A stretch of 64,000 nt of DNA from assembly GCF_028209625.1 (NCBI RefSeq), contig NZ_JAQLDU010000006.1:54666-118665 (forward strand), in the 5' to 3' direction. How positions within the stretch are numbered: the first letter of the stretch is position 1; each line of letters opens with the position of its first letter. The notes beneath the pieces were generated by a model. That model was given only the letters and a program-made list of their open reading frames with translations, did no database searches and was not told the origin of the DNA. The translations under genes were made by a program, and so were the position numbers. Shown here piece after piece: positions 8,121-15,670 of the stretch. The stretch comes from Collinsella aerofaciens. Its GTDB lineage: Bacteria; Actinomycetota; Coriobacteriia; Coriobacteriales; Coriobacteriaceae.

Positions 8121-9320
8121 CTACTCCGCCTCGCCGCCGGCCGCCATCTTCTCGGCCTCGGCAAGCTGGGCCGGGGTGAGCTTGCGATACTTAATGGCGC
8201 CAAAGACGACACAAGCCGCACAGACGATCATGCCGGCGATGAACTTCTGGTCAATCGTTGCACCAAACGGCGACGTCACGGCCTCAAACACAATGGGAGA
8301 CAATGCCATGCCAAAGTTGATACCTGCCATGCCAATGGCGAGGTTAAACGCACGTCCCTCGGGGGCAGAGTTGCCGGCGGCAAAATTGCCCTCCAGCGGC
8401 ACGTAGGTCTCCTTGCCCAGCGCAACGACAAAACCCGCAACGCACAGCACCATAAAGGCGGGCGCAACCAGCGTCAGGCCCAGGCCGACGAGCGTCACGC
8501 CCCACGCGATCGGCATAGCCAGGTTCTTAAACTTGGCAAACAGCGGACCGACCAAAAGACCAGCCGCAATACCGGCAACGGTCATAACGGTAGAGGCAAG
8601 ACCGGCCTCCACGGTACCGCCAAAGCCACGGCCCACGACAAGCAGCGAGACATTGGAGCTAAAGAGCTGGAACGTAAGTACGAACACAAAGCTCATGAGC
8701 GTGATAATCGCGACCTCTTTAGGCATATTGGCAAACACGTTGACCTCGCGCTTGGGCTCAAGATGACCCTCAGGAAGGCAAACAGCCTCGATTACGATGA
8801 AAATGATCATGATGAAGTACGCCGCATAGCTGTGGAACCACTCGGCAGAACCCAAGATGCCGGAAACCATCGTCCAGATAATGCCGCCCAGTGCAACAAA
8901 AGTGGAGTAGATGCCCATGACAAACGAGCGCTGCTTTCCGCCAAAGTAATCCGCGATAAGAGCGTCCGTTGAATTCTGCACGGCACCGAGACCAAGGCCC
9001 ATGACAGCAGAAGCCGCTAAGACTTGGCCGAGCGAGTCGTGGAACACCAGCACCGAGGCGCCTGCCAGCATCACGATAATGTGACCGACGAGCGTCGTCT
9101 TCTTCTTGGACACGCGAGAGGCAAGCTGTGAAGAGACGAGCATGGCGGACAACGCCATCATCAACGGGATGATGCCGATAATCATCTGAACGGCAGCGAT
9201 GTTCTCGTTGGGAAACGCGGCCGCAACAGAGGCCACGATGGGAACGGGCACGAGCATGCCCATGATGCACATGGCGGCTGCGTAAATGCCCACCAGGTAC
9301 TTGATCTTGGTTTTATCCAT
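8121..9320 (-). CDS. Major facilitator superfamily transporter
   Basis: 399 residues with about 12 hydrophobic helices and the loop RVSKKKTTLVGH between helices 2 and 3, which matches the MFS motif region. The fold is a secondary carrier in the cytoplasmic membrane, usually moving a small molecule with protons. The ATG at 9320 has AAGGA seven bases upstream. It follows the kinase gene by 74 bases in the thiolase-ACP cluster, which suggests it imports the substrate or exports the end product (for example an organic acid). Substrate and direction cannot be read from sequence. Confidence 0.85.
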   Translation of the reverse strand: MDKTKIKYLVGIYAAAMCIMGMLVPVPIVASVAAAFPNENIAAVQMIIGIIPLMMALSAMLVSSQLASRVSKKKTTLVGHIIVMLAGASVLVFHDSLGQVLAASAVMGLGLGAVQNSTDALIADYFGGKQRSFVMGIYSTFVALGGIIWTMVSGILGSAEWFHSYAAYFIMIIFIVIEAVCLPEGHLEPKREVNVFANMPKEVAIITLMSFVFVLTFQLFSSNVSLLVVGRGFGGTVEAGLASTVMTVAGIAAGLLVGPLFAKFKNLAMPIAWGVTLVGLGLTLVAPAFMVLCVAGFVVALGKETYVPLEGNFAAGNSAPEGRAFNLAIGMAGINFGMALSPIVFEAVTSPFGATIDQKFIAGMIVCAACVVFGAIKYRKLTPAQLAEAEKMAAGGEAE

Positions 9321-9394
9321 GATCCATCCTTACACTTAAAGAAAAGGGTCGGAGCGGCCAGGCATCACCAGCGGCCGCCCCAAACACAGCACTA

Positions 9395-10507
9395 TCAGTC
9401 GTTGAATCCGGTGAACACGGGCTCTCCGCTGTACACGAGCGCTTCCTCGACACCATCGAGCACGCGGCAGGCGCCAGACGCCATCGCCTCGAGCTCAAAC
9501 TCGCCGGGATAGGCCGACACGGGGGCGATCCAAGAGCAGCATTCCTCAATCGAGGCAACGAGCTCCTTGCTGTGGACCATGCCGCCTCCGAGCAAGATGC
9601 CGTCGACGTCGCCCTTCAGCACACAAGCCATCTCGCCAATCCACTTGCAGATTTGGTAAACCATCGCATCCCAGGCGCGAGCCGCGGCCTTATCGCCCGC
9701 GGCGGCGCGCTCGCACACCTCGATGGCATCGGACGTACCCAAAAGGTCAACGAAGCCACCGGTCTTCATGCAATGGGCGCGGGCAACGTCGAGACCATGC
9801 TCCGCCGTATACTTCGCGACCTCGATTGCGGGGACCGAGCCACAGCGCGTCGGCGCCATGGGGCCCTCGCCGCCGACGATGTCGTTGCCGTCGACCATCT
9901 TGCCCTTAAGATGAGCCGAGATAGAGATGCCGCCGCCAATATGGCAAACGATGAAGTTGCACTCATCATAGGGGCGACCGAGCTTTGCCGCATGGCGGAT
10001 GGCGGTCTCTTTAAGATTAAGGGCGTGCAGGTGCACGTTTCGATACACGCCCTTAATGCCCGTCATACGTGCGAGGTCGCACAGCTCATCGGTATCGGGA
10101 GGATTCACCACAAAAGAGGGCTTGCCCGTCTTTGAAGCGAACTCATGGGCAATCTGGGGACCCAGCTGCGCCGGGTGCTGAATACCGTTCGCACCGACGC
10201 GGGCATGCTCGAGCATGACCTCATTGATGGCATACGTGCCGCCGGGCAGCGAAAGCAAGCCGCCGCCGCGACCGACAAATGCATCAAAGTCCTCGAGCTT
10301 CAGGCCCGCCTCACCCAGTGCTCCAAGAATCAGATCGCAGCGATACGGCATCTGAGCCGAAACCCCATCGAACTGGGCGAGGTCCTTCGCGTCGTGTGCA
10401 ACGTTCTTGCTGAGCTTGCACTCGTCACCCTCAAAAACGCCCACCTTTGTGGAAGTGGAACCTGGGTTGATTACCAGGACGCGCCAGGGAGTCTTTTTAT
10501 CGGACAT
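9395..10507 (-). CDS. Butyrate kinase-like (acetokinase family) enzyme
   Basis: 370 residues of the acetate/butyrate kinase family. The phosphate-binding N-terminus VINPGSTSTKVGVF and the segments HIGGGISI and LLGGGMVHS fit butyrate kinase (Buk) better than acetate kinase. The reaction is acyl phosphate + ADP to carboxylate + ATP, giving substrate-level phosphorylation. The start at 10507 has GGAGG eight bases upstream, inside the end of the preceding gene. It follows the phosphotransacylase gene by three bases, forming the usual Ptb-Buk pair. The chain length of the acyl group is uncertain; branched or longer acids are possible. Confidence 0.88.
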   Translation of the reverse strand: MSDKKTPWRVLVINPGSTSTKVGVFEGDECKLSKNVAHDAKDLAQFDGVSAQMPYRCDLILGALGEAGLKLEDFDAFVGRGGGLLSLPGGTYAINEVMLEHARVGANGIQHPAQLGPQIAHEFASKTGKPSFVVNPPDTDELCDLARMTGIKGVYRNVHLHALNLKETAIRHAAKLGRPYDECNFIVCHIGGGISISAHLKGKMVDGNDIVGGEGPMAPTRCGSVPAIEVAKYTAEHGLDVARAHCMKTGGFVDLLGTSDAIEVCERAAAGDKAAARAWDAMVYQICKWIGEMACVLKGDVDGILLGGGMVHSKELVASIEECCSWIAPVSAYPGEFELEAMASGACRVLDGVEEALVYSGEPVFTGFND

Positions 10508-10510
10508 ACC

Positions 10511-11518
10511 CTAAGCCTCCTTAAGCGCCTGAGCGCGCACGCAGCTCATCACCACGTTGCCGACGATCTCGTCGACGGGCGCAGAGCGCGAGCAATCGCA
10601 CACGATCCTTTTGAAGCCCTGAAGCATGGGGCCGTAGGCATTGGCACCGGTCAGATTCTGGATGATCTTGACGCCGATATTGCCCACGTTGATATCGGGC
10701 CAGATGACCACGTTGGCTTGACCCGCAACAGCGGACTCACGATGTACCTTCTTGGCCGCAACCTTGGGGTTAATCGCCGAATCAAACTGGAACTCACCGT
10801 CGATGGCAAGGTCGGGACGGCGATCGTTGGCAATCTCGCGAGCGCGGCGCACTTTGTCGACGAGCTCGTTATCCATCGAGCCGTCAGTCGAATGCGAAAG
10901 CAGCGCGCAACGGATATCCCATCCGGTCAGCGAGCGCACCGTTTCGCTCGACGAAATCGCGATTGAGGCAAGCTCCTCGCTCGTGGGGTCAACGCAAACG
11001 GCAGAATCGCCAAAAGCCAAAAGGCCGCCTTCGCCGCCAGTCCAGTTGGGAATATCGGCAATGCCGCAAGAGCTTACGGTATCGACGCCATCGGCAAGGC
11101 CGACGATGGTCTGACCCGCCAGGATAATATCGCCCGTGGCGTTATCAATGCCGGCGAACATTACGTCGACATCGCCGAGCACCTGCAAAATCAGGGCGCG
11201 CTCAAGCGGACGCGTCATACGGCGCGCGGCGCCCTTGGGCTTAAACTTGCAATCCGGATGCGAAAGGTAGCGCTCGCAGCAGGCGGCGTTCGCCTCCTCG
11301 TCGGTCACATCGACAATCTCGATGCCGTCAAGGGAGATGCCGCGCTCATCGGCAAGCTCCTTGAGCTTACCGCCGTCGCCGACCAGCACACATTCGGCAA
11401 GATGCTCGGCGGCGATCTTTGCGACCGCCTGCATCATGGTCTCGTTTTCGCCCTCGGGAAAAGCAACGCGCATAGGCTTGGCGGCAGCCTGCTCGCGCAG
11501 GGTCTGCATCAGGTCCAT
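10511..11518 (-). CDS. Phosphate acyltransferase (Pta/Ptb family)
   Basis: 335 residues of the phosphate acetyl/butyryl transferase family: VAFPEGENETM near the N-terminus, then LAGQTIVGLADG and VAGQANVVIWPDINVGNIG, the conserved C-terminal segment. It transfers an acyl group from CoA (or perhaps ACP) to phosphate. Together with the downstream kinase it would make ATP from an acyl thioester. GGAG lies eight bases before the ATG at 11518, within the acyl carrier protein gene end. The sequence looks nearer to the Pta branch in length and motifs, whereas the kinase looks Buk-like, so the acyl substrate is open. Confidence 0.85.
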   Translation of the reverse strand: MDLMQTLREQAAAKPMRVAFPEGENETMMQAVAKIAAEHLAECVLVGDGGKLKELADERGISLDGIEIVDVTDEEANAACCERYLSHPDCKFKPKGAARRMTRPLERALILQVLGDVDVMFAGIDNATGDIILAGQTIVGLADGVDTVSSCGIADIPNWTGGEGGLLAFGDSAVCVDPTSEELASIAISSSETVRSLTGWDIRCALLSHSTDGSMDNELVDKVRRAREIANDRRPDLAIDGEFQFDSAINPKVAAKKVHRESAVAGQANVVIWPDINVGNIGVKIIQNLTGANAYGPMLQGFKRIVCDCSRSAPVDEIVGNVVMSCVRAQALKEA

Positions 11519-11523
11519 GGCAG

Positions 11524-11757
11524 CTACTCCATCTCTTCGGCAGTGCGCTCGATAAGCTCGCCGATGGTCTTCATGACCATGACCTCGCGAACGGGGACCT
11601 CGGCATCGAGCTCGTTCTCGATCATGGAGGTCAGGGCGATCATCTTCATCGAGCCCTTGCCCAGGGTCTCAAACGTCGTCTCGGGGGTCACATCGCCATC
11701 GTAGTTGTAAGCGGACTTGGCAAAATCGCAGATCTGCTGAGTGAGTTCTTCGTTCAT
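11524..11757 (-). CDS. Acyl carrier protein, atypical
   Basis: 77 residues, typical ACP length and acidity. The phosphopantetheine serine is most likely S36 in TLGKGSMKMI, where canonical carriers have DSL; the Asp is replaced by Gly. Helix 2 and the acidic C-terminus (IERTAEEME) are retained. It is encoded between the DUF35 gene and the phosphotransacylase gene and not beside any fatty acid synthase gene, so it is probably a dedicated carrier for this cluster. An Sfp-type phosphopantetheinyl transferase is encoded at 14591. AAAGG lies about eight bases before the ATG. Confidence 0.82.
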   Translation of the reverse strand: MNEELTQQICDFAKSAYNYDGDVTPETTFETLGKGSMKMIALTSMIENELDAEVPVREVMVMKTIGELIERTAEEME

Positions 11758-11873
11758 GATGGTGCCTTTCTAATTAAAAAGAGGGGTAGCCACGGCGGGC
11801 TGGAGACATGGGTCCCGCCGTGGCCTAAGAGAGGAAGCGAATTGTTATAGGGGTGAAAGCCTAGTGTGAAAGC

Positions 11874-12296
11874 CTAGTCGTCAAGCTCAAACGTGAGCTC
11901 TTTGTAACCCGGTCGATCGATGACCTTGGCATGGACGCCAACGGTCTCGCCCGCCATGAGCTTGGCGCGGATCTCGGGGGCCTTCTTCTTGGTAATGCCG
12001 TAGATGACGTAGGTGTACTGAGAACCCTCGTCAATATCGACGGCGCCGTAGGCGTACTTGCCATACTCCTTGAGGTAGGGCTTGTCGTTCTGCGGACCAG
12101 GCAGGGTAAAATCGATCAGATGGCCGTGACCGGAAACCTGGACCCAATCGGTCTTGTGGTAGCCGCAGGCATTGCAGGCAAGGTGAGGCGGAAACTCGAC
12201 GGCTCCGCACTCGGGGCACTGACGTGCCCAATAGATGCCCTCTTCAAGACCCGTGTAGAACTTCTTGACCACGGGCTCCATATCTTTGAGTTGCAT
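11874..12296 (-). CDS. DUF35 Zn-ribbon/OB-fold protein, thiolase partner
   Basis: 140 residues. A rubredoxin-like zinc ribbon is formed by CPECG and CNACG (about residues 28-44), followed by an OB-fold domain (VSGHGHLIDFTLPG onward). This is the DUF35 architecture. Such proteins bind thiolase-family enzymes: the archaeal acetoacetyl-CoA thiolase/HMG-CoA synthase bridge, PhlB of the phloroglucinol acyltransferase and steroid-degradation ChsH proteins. It lies directly downstream of the thiolase gene (38 bases), supporting a complex between the two. AAGGAG precedes the ATG at 12296. Confidence 0.88.
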   Translation of the reverse strand: MQLKDMEPVVKKFYTGLEEGIYWARQCPECGAVEFPPHLACNACGYHKTDWVQVSGHGHLIDFTLPGPQNDKPYLKEYGKYAYGAVDIDEGSQYTYVIYGITKKKAPEIRAKLMAGETVGVHAKVIDRPGYKELTFELDD

Positions 12297-12334
12297 GAGA
12301 ATACTCCTTATGGGAAATCGAAAACCGCGGTCGC

Positions 12335-13600
12335 TTAGGCGACGGTACGAAGAATCTGGCAGCGCACATTCTGAGAACCGCCAAAACCGCGCAGGAAGGC
12401 CGTCTCGGGAACCTTCTTCATCTGGGTTGCACCGGCGACGCCACGCATTTGCTTAACGGCCTCGACGATATCGGCGATGTCGGATGCGCCATGAGCGTGG
12501 CCGAAGTTGCAACGGCCACCGTGCGGGTTGATGGGCTTATCACCGTCAAAAGCGGTGCGGCCATCGATCGCATACTTCCAAGCCTCGCCGCGCGGAATAT
12601 AGCCGCACTCCTCGGCCGAGACGATCTCGGAAGCCAGGAAGAAGTCATTGCACATAAACAGGTCGATCTCATCGGGGCTCACGCCGGTAAGGTCGTAGAC
12701 CTGCTTGGCAGCAAGCTCGGTAGCCCAGTGCTCGTTGTGAAGCAGGCCGGCTTCGACGGCAGAGGCGCCCGTGCCCAGAACCTCGATAGGTGCATACGGG
12801 ACACCCATGGCTTTGGCCTTCTCCGTGGGCATCACGACAACAGCGGCGGCACCGTCGCATTTCTTCTCAAAGCCGGTAACGCGCAGGTACTGCGTAACGC
12901 GCGGGTTGTACATGCTCTTGAGATACTCGTCGGCGGTATCGAACCCAGCCGCCTTCGCATCCTCCTCGACCGTGGTCTCGTACCAGGCAAGGGGATTCAG
13001 GACGGCACCGCGGCGAAGGCTCTTGGTAAGGCCGTTCAGGGCGTCATCGATCTGATCGGCAGTAAGGTCGTACTGCATCGAATACTCGTTGATCCAGTTG
13101 TCGAACGACACGCCAAAGGCACCATCGAGCGGGCGACCATACGCGCGGTCATAGATCTTATCGAGCGAGGGAATCATGACGTCGAGCGTAAAGTCCTGGC
13201 GAATATGCGAGGGCATGTGCTCAACGGGAAGGGTCGAAGCCAAATCGCAGGCACCCGTAAGGACGACATCGTAGGCACCGGAGGCGACTGCCATCACGGC
13301 CTGCTCAAGGGCGACGTAGCCCGTGCAGCAAGCCTCGGAATGATGGACGGAACCCTTGGCACGAACGCCAAACCAATCGGCAACCTGCATGTTGGGGGTA
13401 ATGCAATCACCAACGAGATAGGGATTGGCGCTGCCGTGATAGAAAAAGTCGATATCGCGGGGCTCAAGACCGGCATCGGCAATTGCCTCGAGGGCCGCAT
13501 AGCCAAACGCCTCGCCCTCGCCAATACCCTGGGTCTCGGGATGCTCCTCAAAATCCTTGAACGGGGTGCAGCCTACGCCTACAATCGAGACGCTGCGCAT
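12335..13600 (-). CDS. Thiolase (SCP2/acetyl-CoA acetyltransferase-like)
   Basis: 421 residues of the thiolase superfamily. It starts MRSVSIVGVGCTPF, typical for the SCP2-type branch. The nucleophilic Cys is in SEACCTGYVALEQA (about residue 91), and the C-terminal catalytic His segment is NFGHAHGASD. The second Cys usual near the end of classical thiolases (CxGxG) is not seen; that place reads RGFGGSQ, as in atypical members that work with a DUF35 partner. It could cleave or form a beta-ketoacyl thioester. I prefer the ATG at 13600, with GGA six bases upstream, over a GTG at 13621. It is first in the run down to 7553. Confidence 0.85.
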   Translation of the reverse strand: MRSVSIVGVGCTPFKDFEEHPETQGIGEGEAFGYAALEAIADAGLEPRDIDFFYHGSANPYLVGDCITPNMQVADWFGVRAKGSVHHSEACCTGYVALEQAVMAVASGAYDVVLTGACDLASTLPVEHMPSHIRQDFTLDVMIPSLDKIYDRAYGRPLDGAFGVSFDNWINEYSMQYDLTADQIDDALNGLTKSLRRGAVLNPLAWYETTVEEDAKAAGFDTADEYLKSMYNPRVTQYLRVTGFEKKCDGAAAVVVMPTEKAKAMGVPYAPIEVLGTGASAVEAGLLHNEHWATELAAKQVYDLTGVSPDEIDLFMCNDFFLASEIVSAEECGYIPRGEAWKYAIDGRTAFDGDKPINPHGGRCNFGHAHGASDIADIVEAVKQMRGVAGATQMKKVPETAFLRGFGGSQNVRCQILRTVA

Positions 13601-13621
13601 GTTCTTTCCGAGCGTAACCAC

Positions 13622-13943
13622 TGAATATCACATCCTAATCATGTGAAGGTGTACGAAATGATGGCGCAGTCCGGCCGCGAGCGAAGGTGAGAGAGCGCTC
13701 GCGGCTTTTCTGTGCCGTCACACGTTGAACTACTGCAGTGGTTCTTTTGAACGTAGCTTTAGAGTAAGAGTGGTTTATTTGGTGCCGTGGGACAAAATGC
13801 CGCTATGTGTCCCATCATTTGGTACGCATAGCTAAATTTCGTTCCAAATAGCAGATAAATGACTATGCTTAAAGCCGATTCATAGGGCTGGAACGCTTTG
13901 AGTTCACTGCATGCGCAACCGTTCATCCCTAAAAAACAGCCGC
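13622..13943. promoter_or_regulatory. Control region of the thiolase operon
   Basis: No gene seen. It holds an inverted repeat TCACAT-N7-ATGTGA (13628-13646) close to the thiolase start, a possible site for the neighbouring TetR regulator, and a 10-bp hairpin (arms 13674-13683 and 13696-13705) followed by TTTT on the plus strand. A further pair, GGGACA/TGTCCC, lies near 13789-13812. I could not settle on a promoter. Confidence 0.5.
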
Positions 13944-13959
13944 TCACCCGAGCGGCTTT
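13939..13959 (-). terminator. Terminator overlapping the TetR stop codon
   Basis: On the minus strand AGCCGCTC and GAGCGGCT form an 8-bp stem whose loop and right arm contain the TGA stop of the regulator gene; GTTTTTT follows. A compact intrinsic terminator that separates the regulator from the thiolase operon. Confidence 0.8.
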
Positions 13960-14561
13960 TCAAAATCAGGGATCCGCGGATGCCAATGGCGCGATGCATC
14001 GTCGACAAAGAGCGGTGCGTAGAACATGCGATTGAGCGCGGCGGCAACGGTTCGTGCCTCAAGGTCAGGCCGGACTTCGAGCCAATACTGGATGAGGTTA
14101 TGGTGGCCCGCAAGCGCAAAAGCAAGATACAGATCGAGGTCCGTCTCATCTGAAAACGTCGACCGCAAACGATCGCGAAAATAGTCATGCATGAAGATCG
14201 TTGCCTTGTGTGCAAACACGGGATCACCGTTATCGCTGTTAAGCGCCAGGACTTTCGAGCGATTGGCCTTGAGGATTTCCATGCGCTTGATCATCGTGGG
14301 CGTGGGATCAAGCTGCGCATCACCAAAACGAGCCTCAAGGGCAACGTCGTTAATGTCTTGCATGTTCTGGAGCAGCTCATCTTCAAAGCGCTTGACCACA
14401 TCATCGACAGAGCGGTAACAACGATAGAAGGTTGATTTTGATGTATGGGCAAGACGGAGTACGTCGGTGACCTTAATCGATTGCACAGGCGTTGTCGCCA
14501 TAAGTTCAAAGACGGCGCCTTCGATCCGCGAAGCAATATCGTTTTTAGCGTTCAGTGACAT
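13944..14561 (-). CDS. TetR/AcrR-family transcriptional regulator
   Basis: 205 residues. The N-terminal helix-turn-helix is clear: IKVTDVLRLAHTSKSTFYRC at about residues 29-48, with the TetR-type FYRCYRS recognition end. The C-terminal part is a helical ligand-binding domain with no assignable ligand. GGGGAGG lies six bases before the ATG at 14561. It sits between the phosphopantetheinyl transferase gene (30 bases upstream) and the thiolase operon, all on the minus strand, and is the obvious candidate to control that operon. Its own stop codon is built into a terminator. Confidence 0.85.
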   Translation of the reverse strand: MSLNAKNDIASRIEGAVFELMATTPVQSIKVTDVLRLAHTSKSTFYRCYRSVDDVVKRFEDELLQNMQDINDVALEARFGDAQLDPTPTMIKRMEILKANRSKVLALNSDNGDPVFAHKATIFMHDYFRDRLRSTFSDETDLDLYLAFALAGHHNLIQYWLEVRPDLEARTVAAALNRMFYAPLFVDDASRHWHPRIPDFEKPLG

Positions 14562-14590
14562 AGAAGGCCTCCCCTGTTGGCGATTGGCTA

Positions 14591-15235
14591 CTATGCTACC
14601 CGAAAGGCATGCTCCTCAATGGCGATATGGGGCATAGAACGCGCTGCACAAGAGATGACACACTGGCCAAACACCACCGAGGAAGTAAACCATCCGCTCG
14701 GCAACCCGTCTTTGCGGGGATCGATTGAAAAGCCGGACCCCTCCGCCTTCAGGACGGCTTCGATACGCGTCCAAACCCGACACAGCCGAAAGGCGCGTTC
14801 CTGCGAATCTGCCGCAGCGTCAATCCACGCCCGTTCCCTTGAGCTCGCCATACGCTCAACCGCAATAGGTACAATCTCATCGACCGCCTCGATATCCACG
14901 CCAATAGGTCCTCCGACCGACCGAGCAACATCGGAAACAGCGAGGACGGCCACGCTTCCGCCATGTGAAATGGAAATAGAGGGGGCCTCCCCATCCGCAA
15001 GCTCGATCTTGCCGAAAGCAGAACGCGCAAGCTGGATGTCGTCGAAGACACCCAGGGCGTCGCGAAGCAGCAGACCCACGCCCGCAGCTTCCCTCCGAGA
15101 CGCAATGGGGAGATCTCCATTGGAGGCACGCGAGGCATAACGTCCCGCGATTGATGCCATATCAACGGTCTCGCCGGGATCGATCGCAGAAACGTCAACG
15201 AGGTGCACGGTTATGTTCAAAATGGTCAACCCCAC
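14591..15235 (-). CDS. Sfp-type 4'-phosphopantetheinyl transferase
   Basis: 214 residues. It attaches the phosphopantetheine arm of CoA to a serine of a carrier protein. The two Sfp-family motifs are present: GVDIEAVD (Mg2+ and CoA site, about residue 112) and RVWTRIEAVLKAEGSGF (the W-x-KEA-like segment; the Lys of KEA is Ile here). Because an acyl carrier protein is encoded 3 kb downstream, that ACP is the likely target, although the general fatty acid ACP cannot be excluded. The start is uncertain: GTG at 15235 is used, but a TTG at 15229 or 15220 is possible and none has a strong binding site. Confidence 0.82.
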   Translation of the reverse strand: MGLTILNITVHLVDVSAIDPGETVDMASIAGRYASRASNGDLPIASRREAAGVGLLLRDALGVFDDIQLARSAFGKIELADGEAPSISISHGGSVAVLAVSDVARSVGGPIGVDIEAVDEIVPIAVERMASSRERAWIDAAADSQERAFRLCRVWTRIEAVLKAEGSGFSIDPRKDGLPSGWFTSSVVFGQCVISCAARSMPHIAIEEHAFRVA

Positions 15236-15340
15236 TCGATTGAGATGACAAGGCTAAACTGACGCTCAGAACCGCTCTTTCATGAATCGAGGTACCTTTT
15301 GCCGACGATTTGGCGACCCATTTGGCGACCAAAACAAAAC

Positions 15341-15366
15341 AGCCCAGAGGACATAGCCTCTGGGCT
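15341..15366 (-). terminator. Terminator of the tRNA-Gly/tRNA-Val unit
   Basis: A perfect 10-bp stem (AGCCCAGAGG/CCTCTGGGCT) with a 6-nt loop, followed on the minus strand by TGTTTTGTTTT. Nine bases beyond the tRNA-Val 3' end. Confidence 0.9.
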
Positions 15367-15375
15367 GCGAACATT

Positions 15376-15450
15376 TGGTGGGCGTTAGAAGATTTGAACT
15401 TCTGACCTCTTCCGTGTCAGGGAAGCGCTCTCCCCCTGAGCTAAACGCCC
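15376..15450 (-). tRNA. tRNA-Val (GAC)
   Basis: Complete cloverleaf on the minus strand: acceptor GGGCGTT/AACGCCC, anticodon loop CTGACAC in the stem CTTCC/GGAAG, T-loop GTTCAAATC, encoded CCA at 15376-15378. Confidence 0.95.
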
Positions 15451-15453
15451 AAA

Positions 15454-15529
15454 TGGAGCGGACAACGGGGCTCGAACCCGCGACCCCAACCTTGGCAAGG
15501 TTGTGCTCTACCAACTGAGCCATGTCCGC
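15454..15529 (-). tRNA. tRNA-Gly (GCC), copy 1
   Basis: Acceptor GCGGACA/TGTCCGC, anticodon loop TTGCCAA, encoded CCA. Identical in sequence to the copies at 17928 and 18154. It is cotranscribed with tRNA-Val, only three bases downstream. Confidence 0.95.
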
Positions 15530-15541
15530 TTACGAGGATTA

Positions 15542-15589
15542 ATCTTACGTGATACCCGCATCCTATGCAAGAACTTTTTTTGAAAAGTT
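15542..15589 (-). promoter_or_regulatory. tRNA promoter with A/T tract
   Basis: On the minus strand: A/T tract (15572-15589), -35 TTGCAT (15565-15570), 17-bp spacer, -10 TAAGAT (15542-15547), 13 bases before the tRNA-Gly 5' end. Two other tRNA units in the window share this layout. Confidence 0.75.
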
Positions 15590-15670
15590 TTGCGACGCCC
15601 TCGCGAACCTCGCAAAGACATCAGCCACCACGGAAAGCACAGGCAAACGCAAACTCGCCGCAAGAGGCCC

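Noticed and set aside
15266..15523. Short minus-strand frame over the tRNA-Gly and tRNA-Val genes
   Set aside because: It is simply the tRNA sequences translated, and the same peptide recurs at every tRNA-Gly copy.
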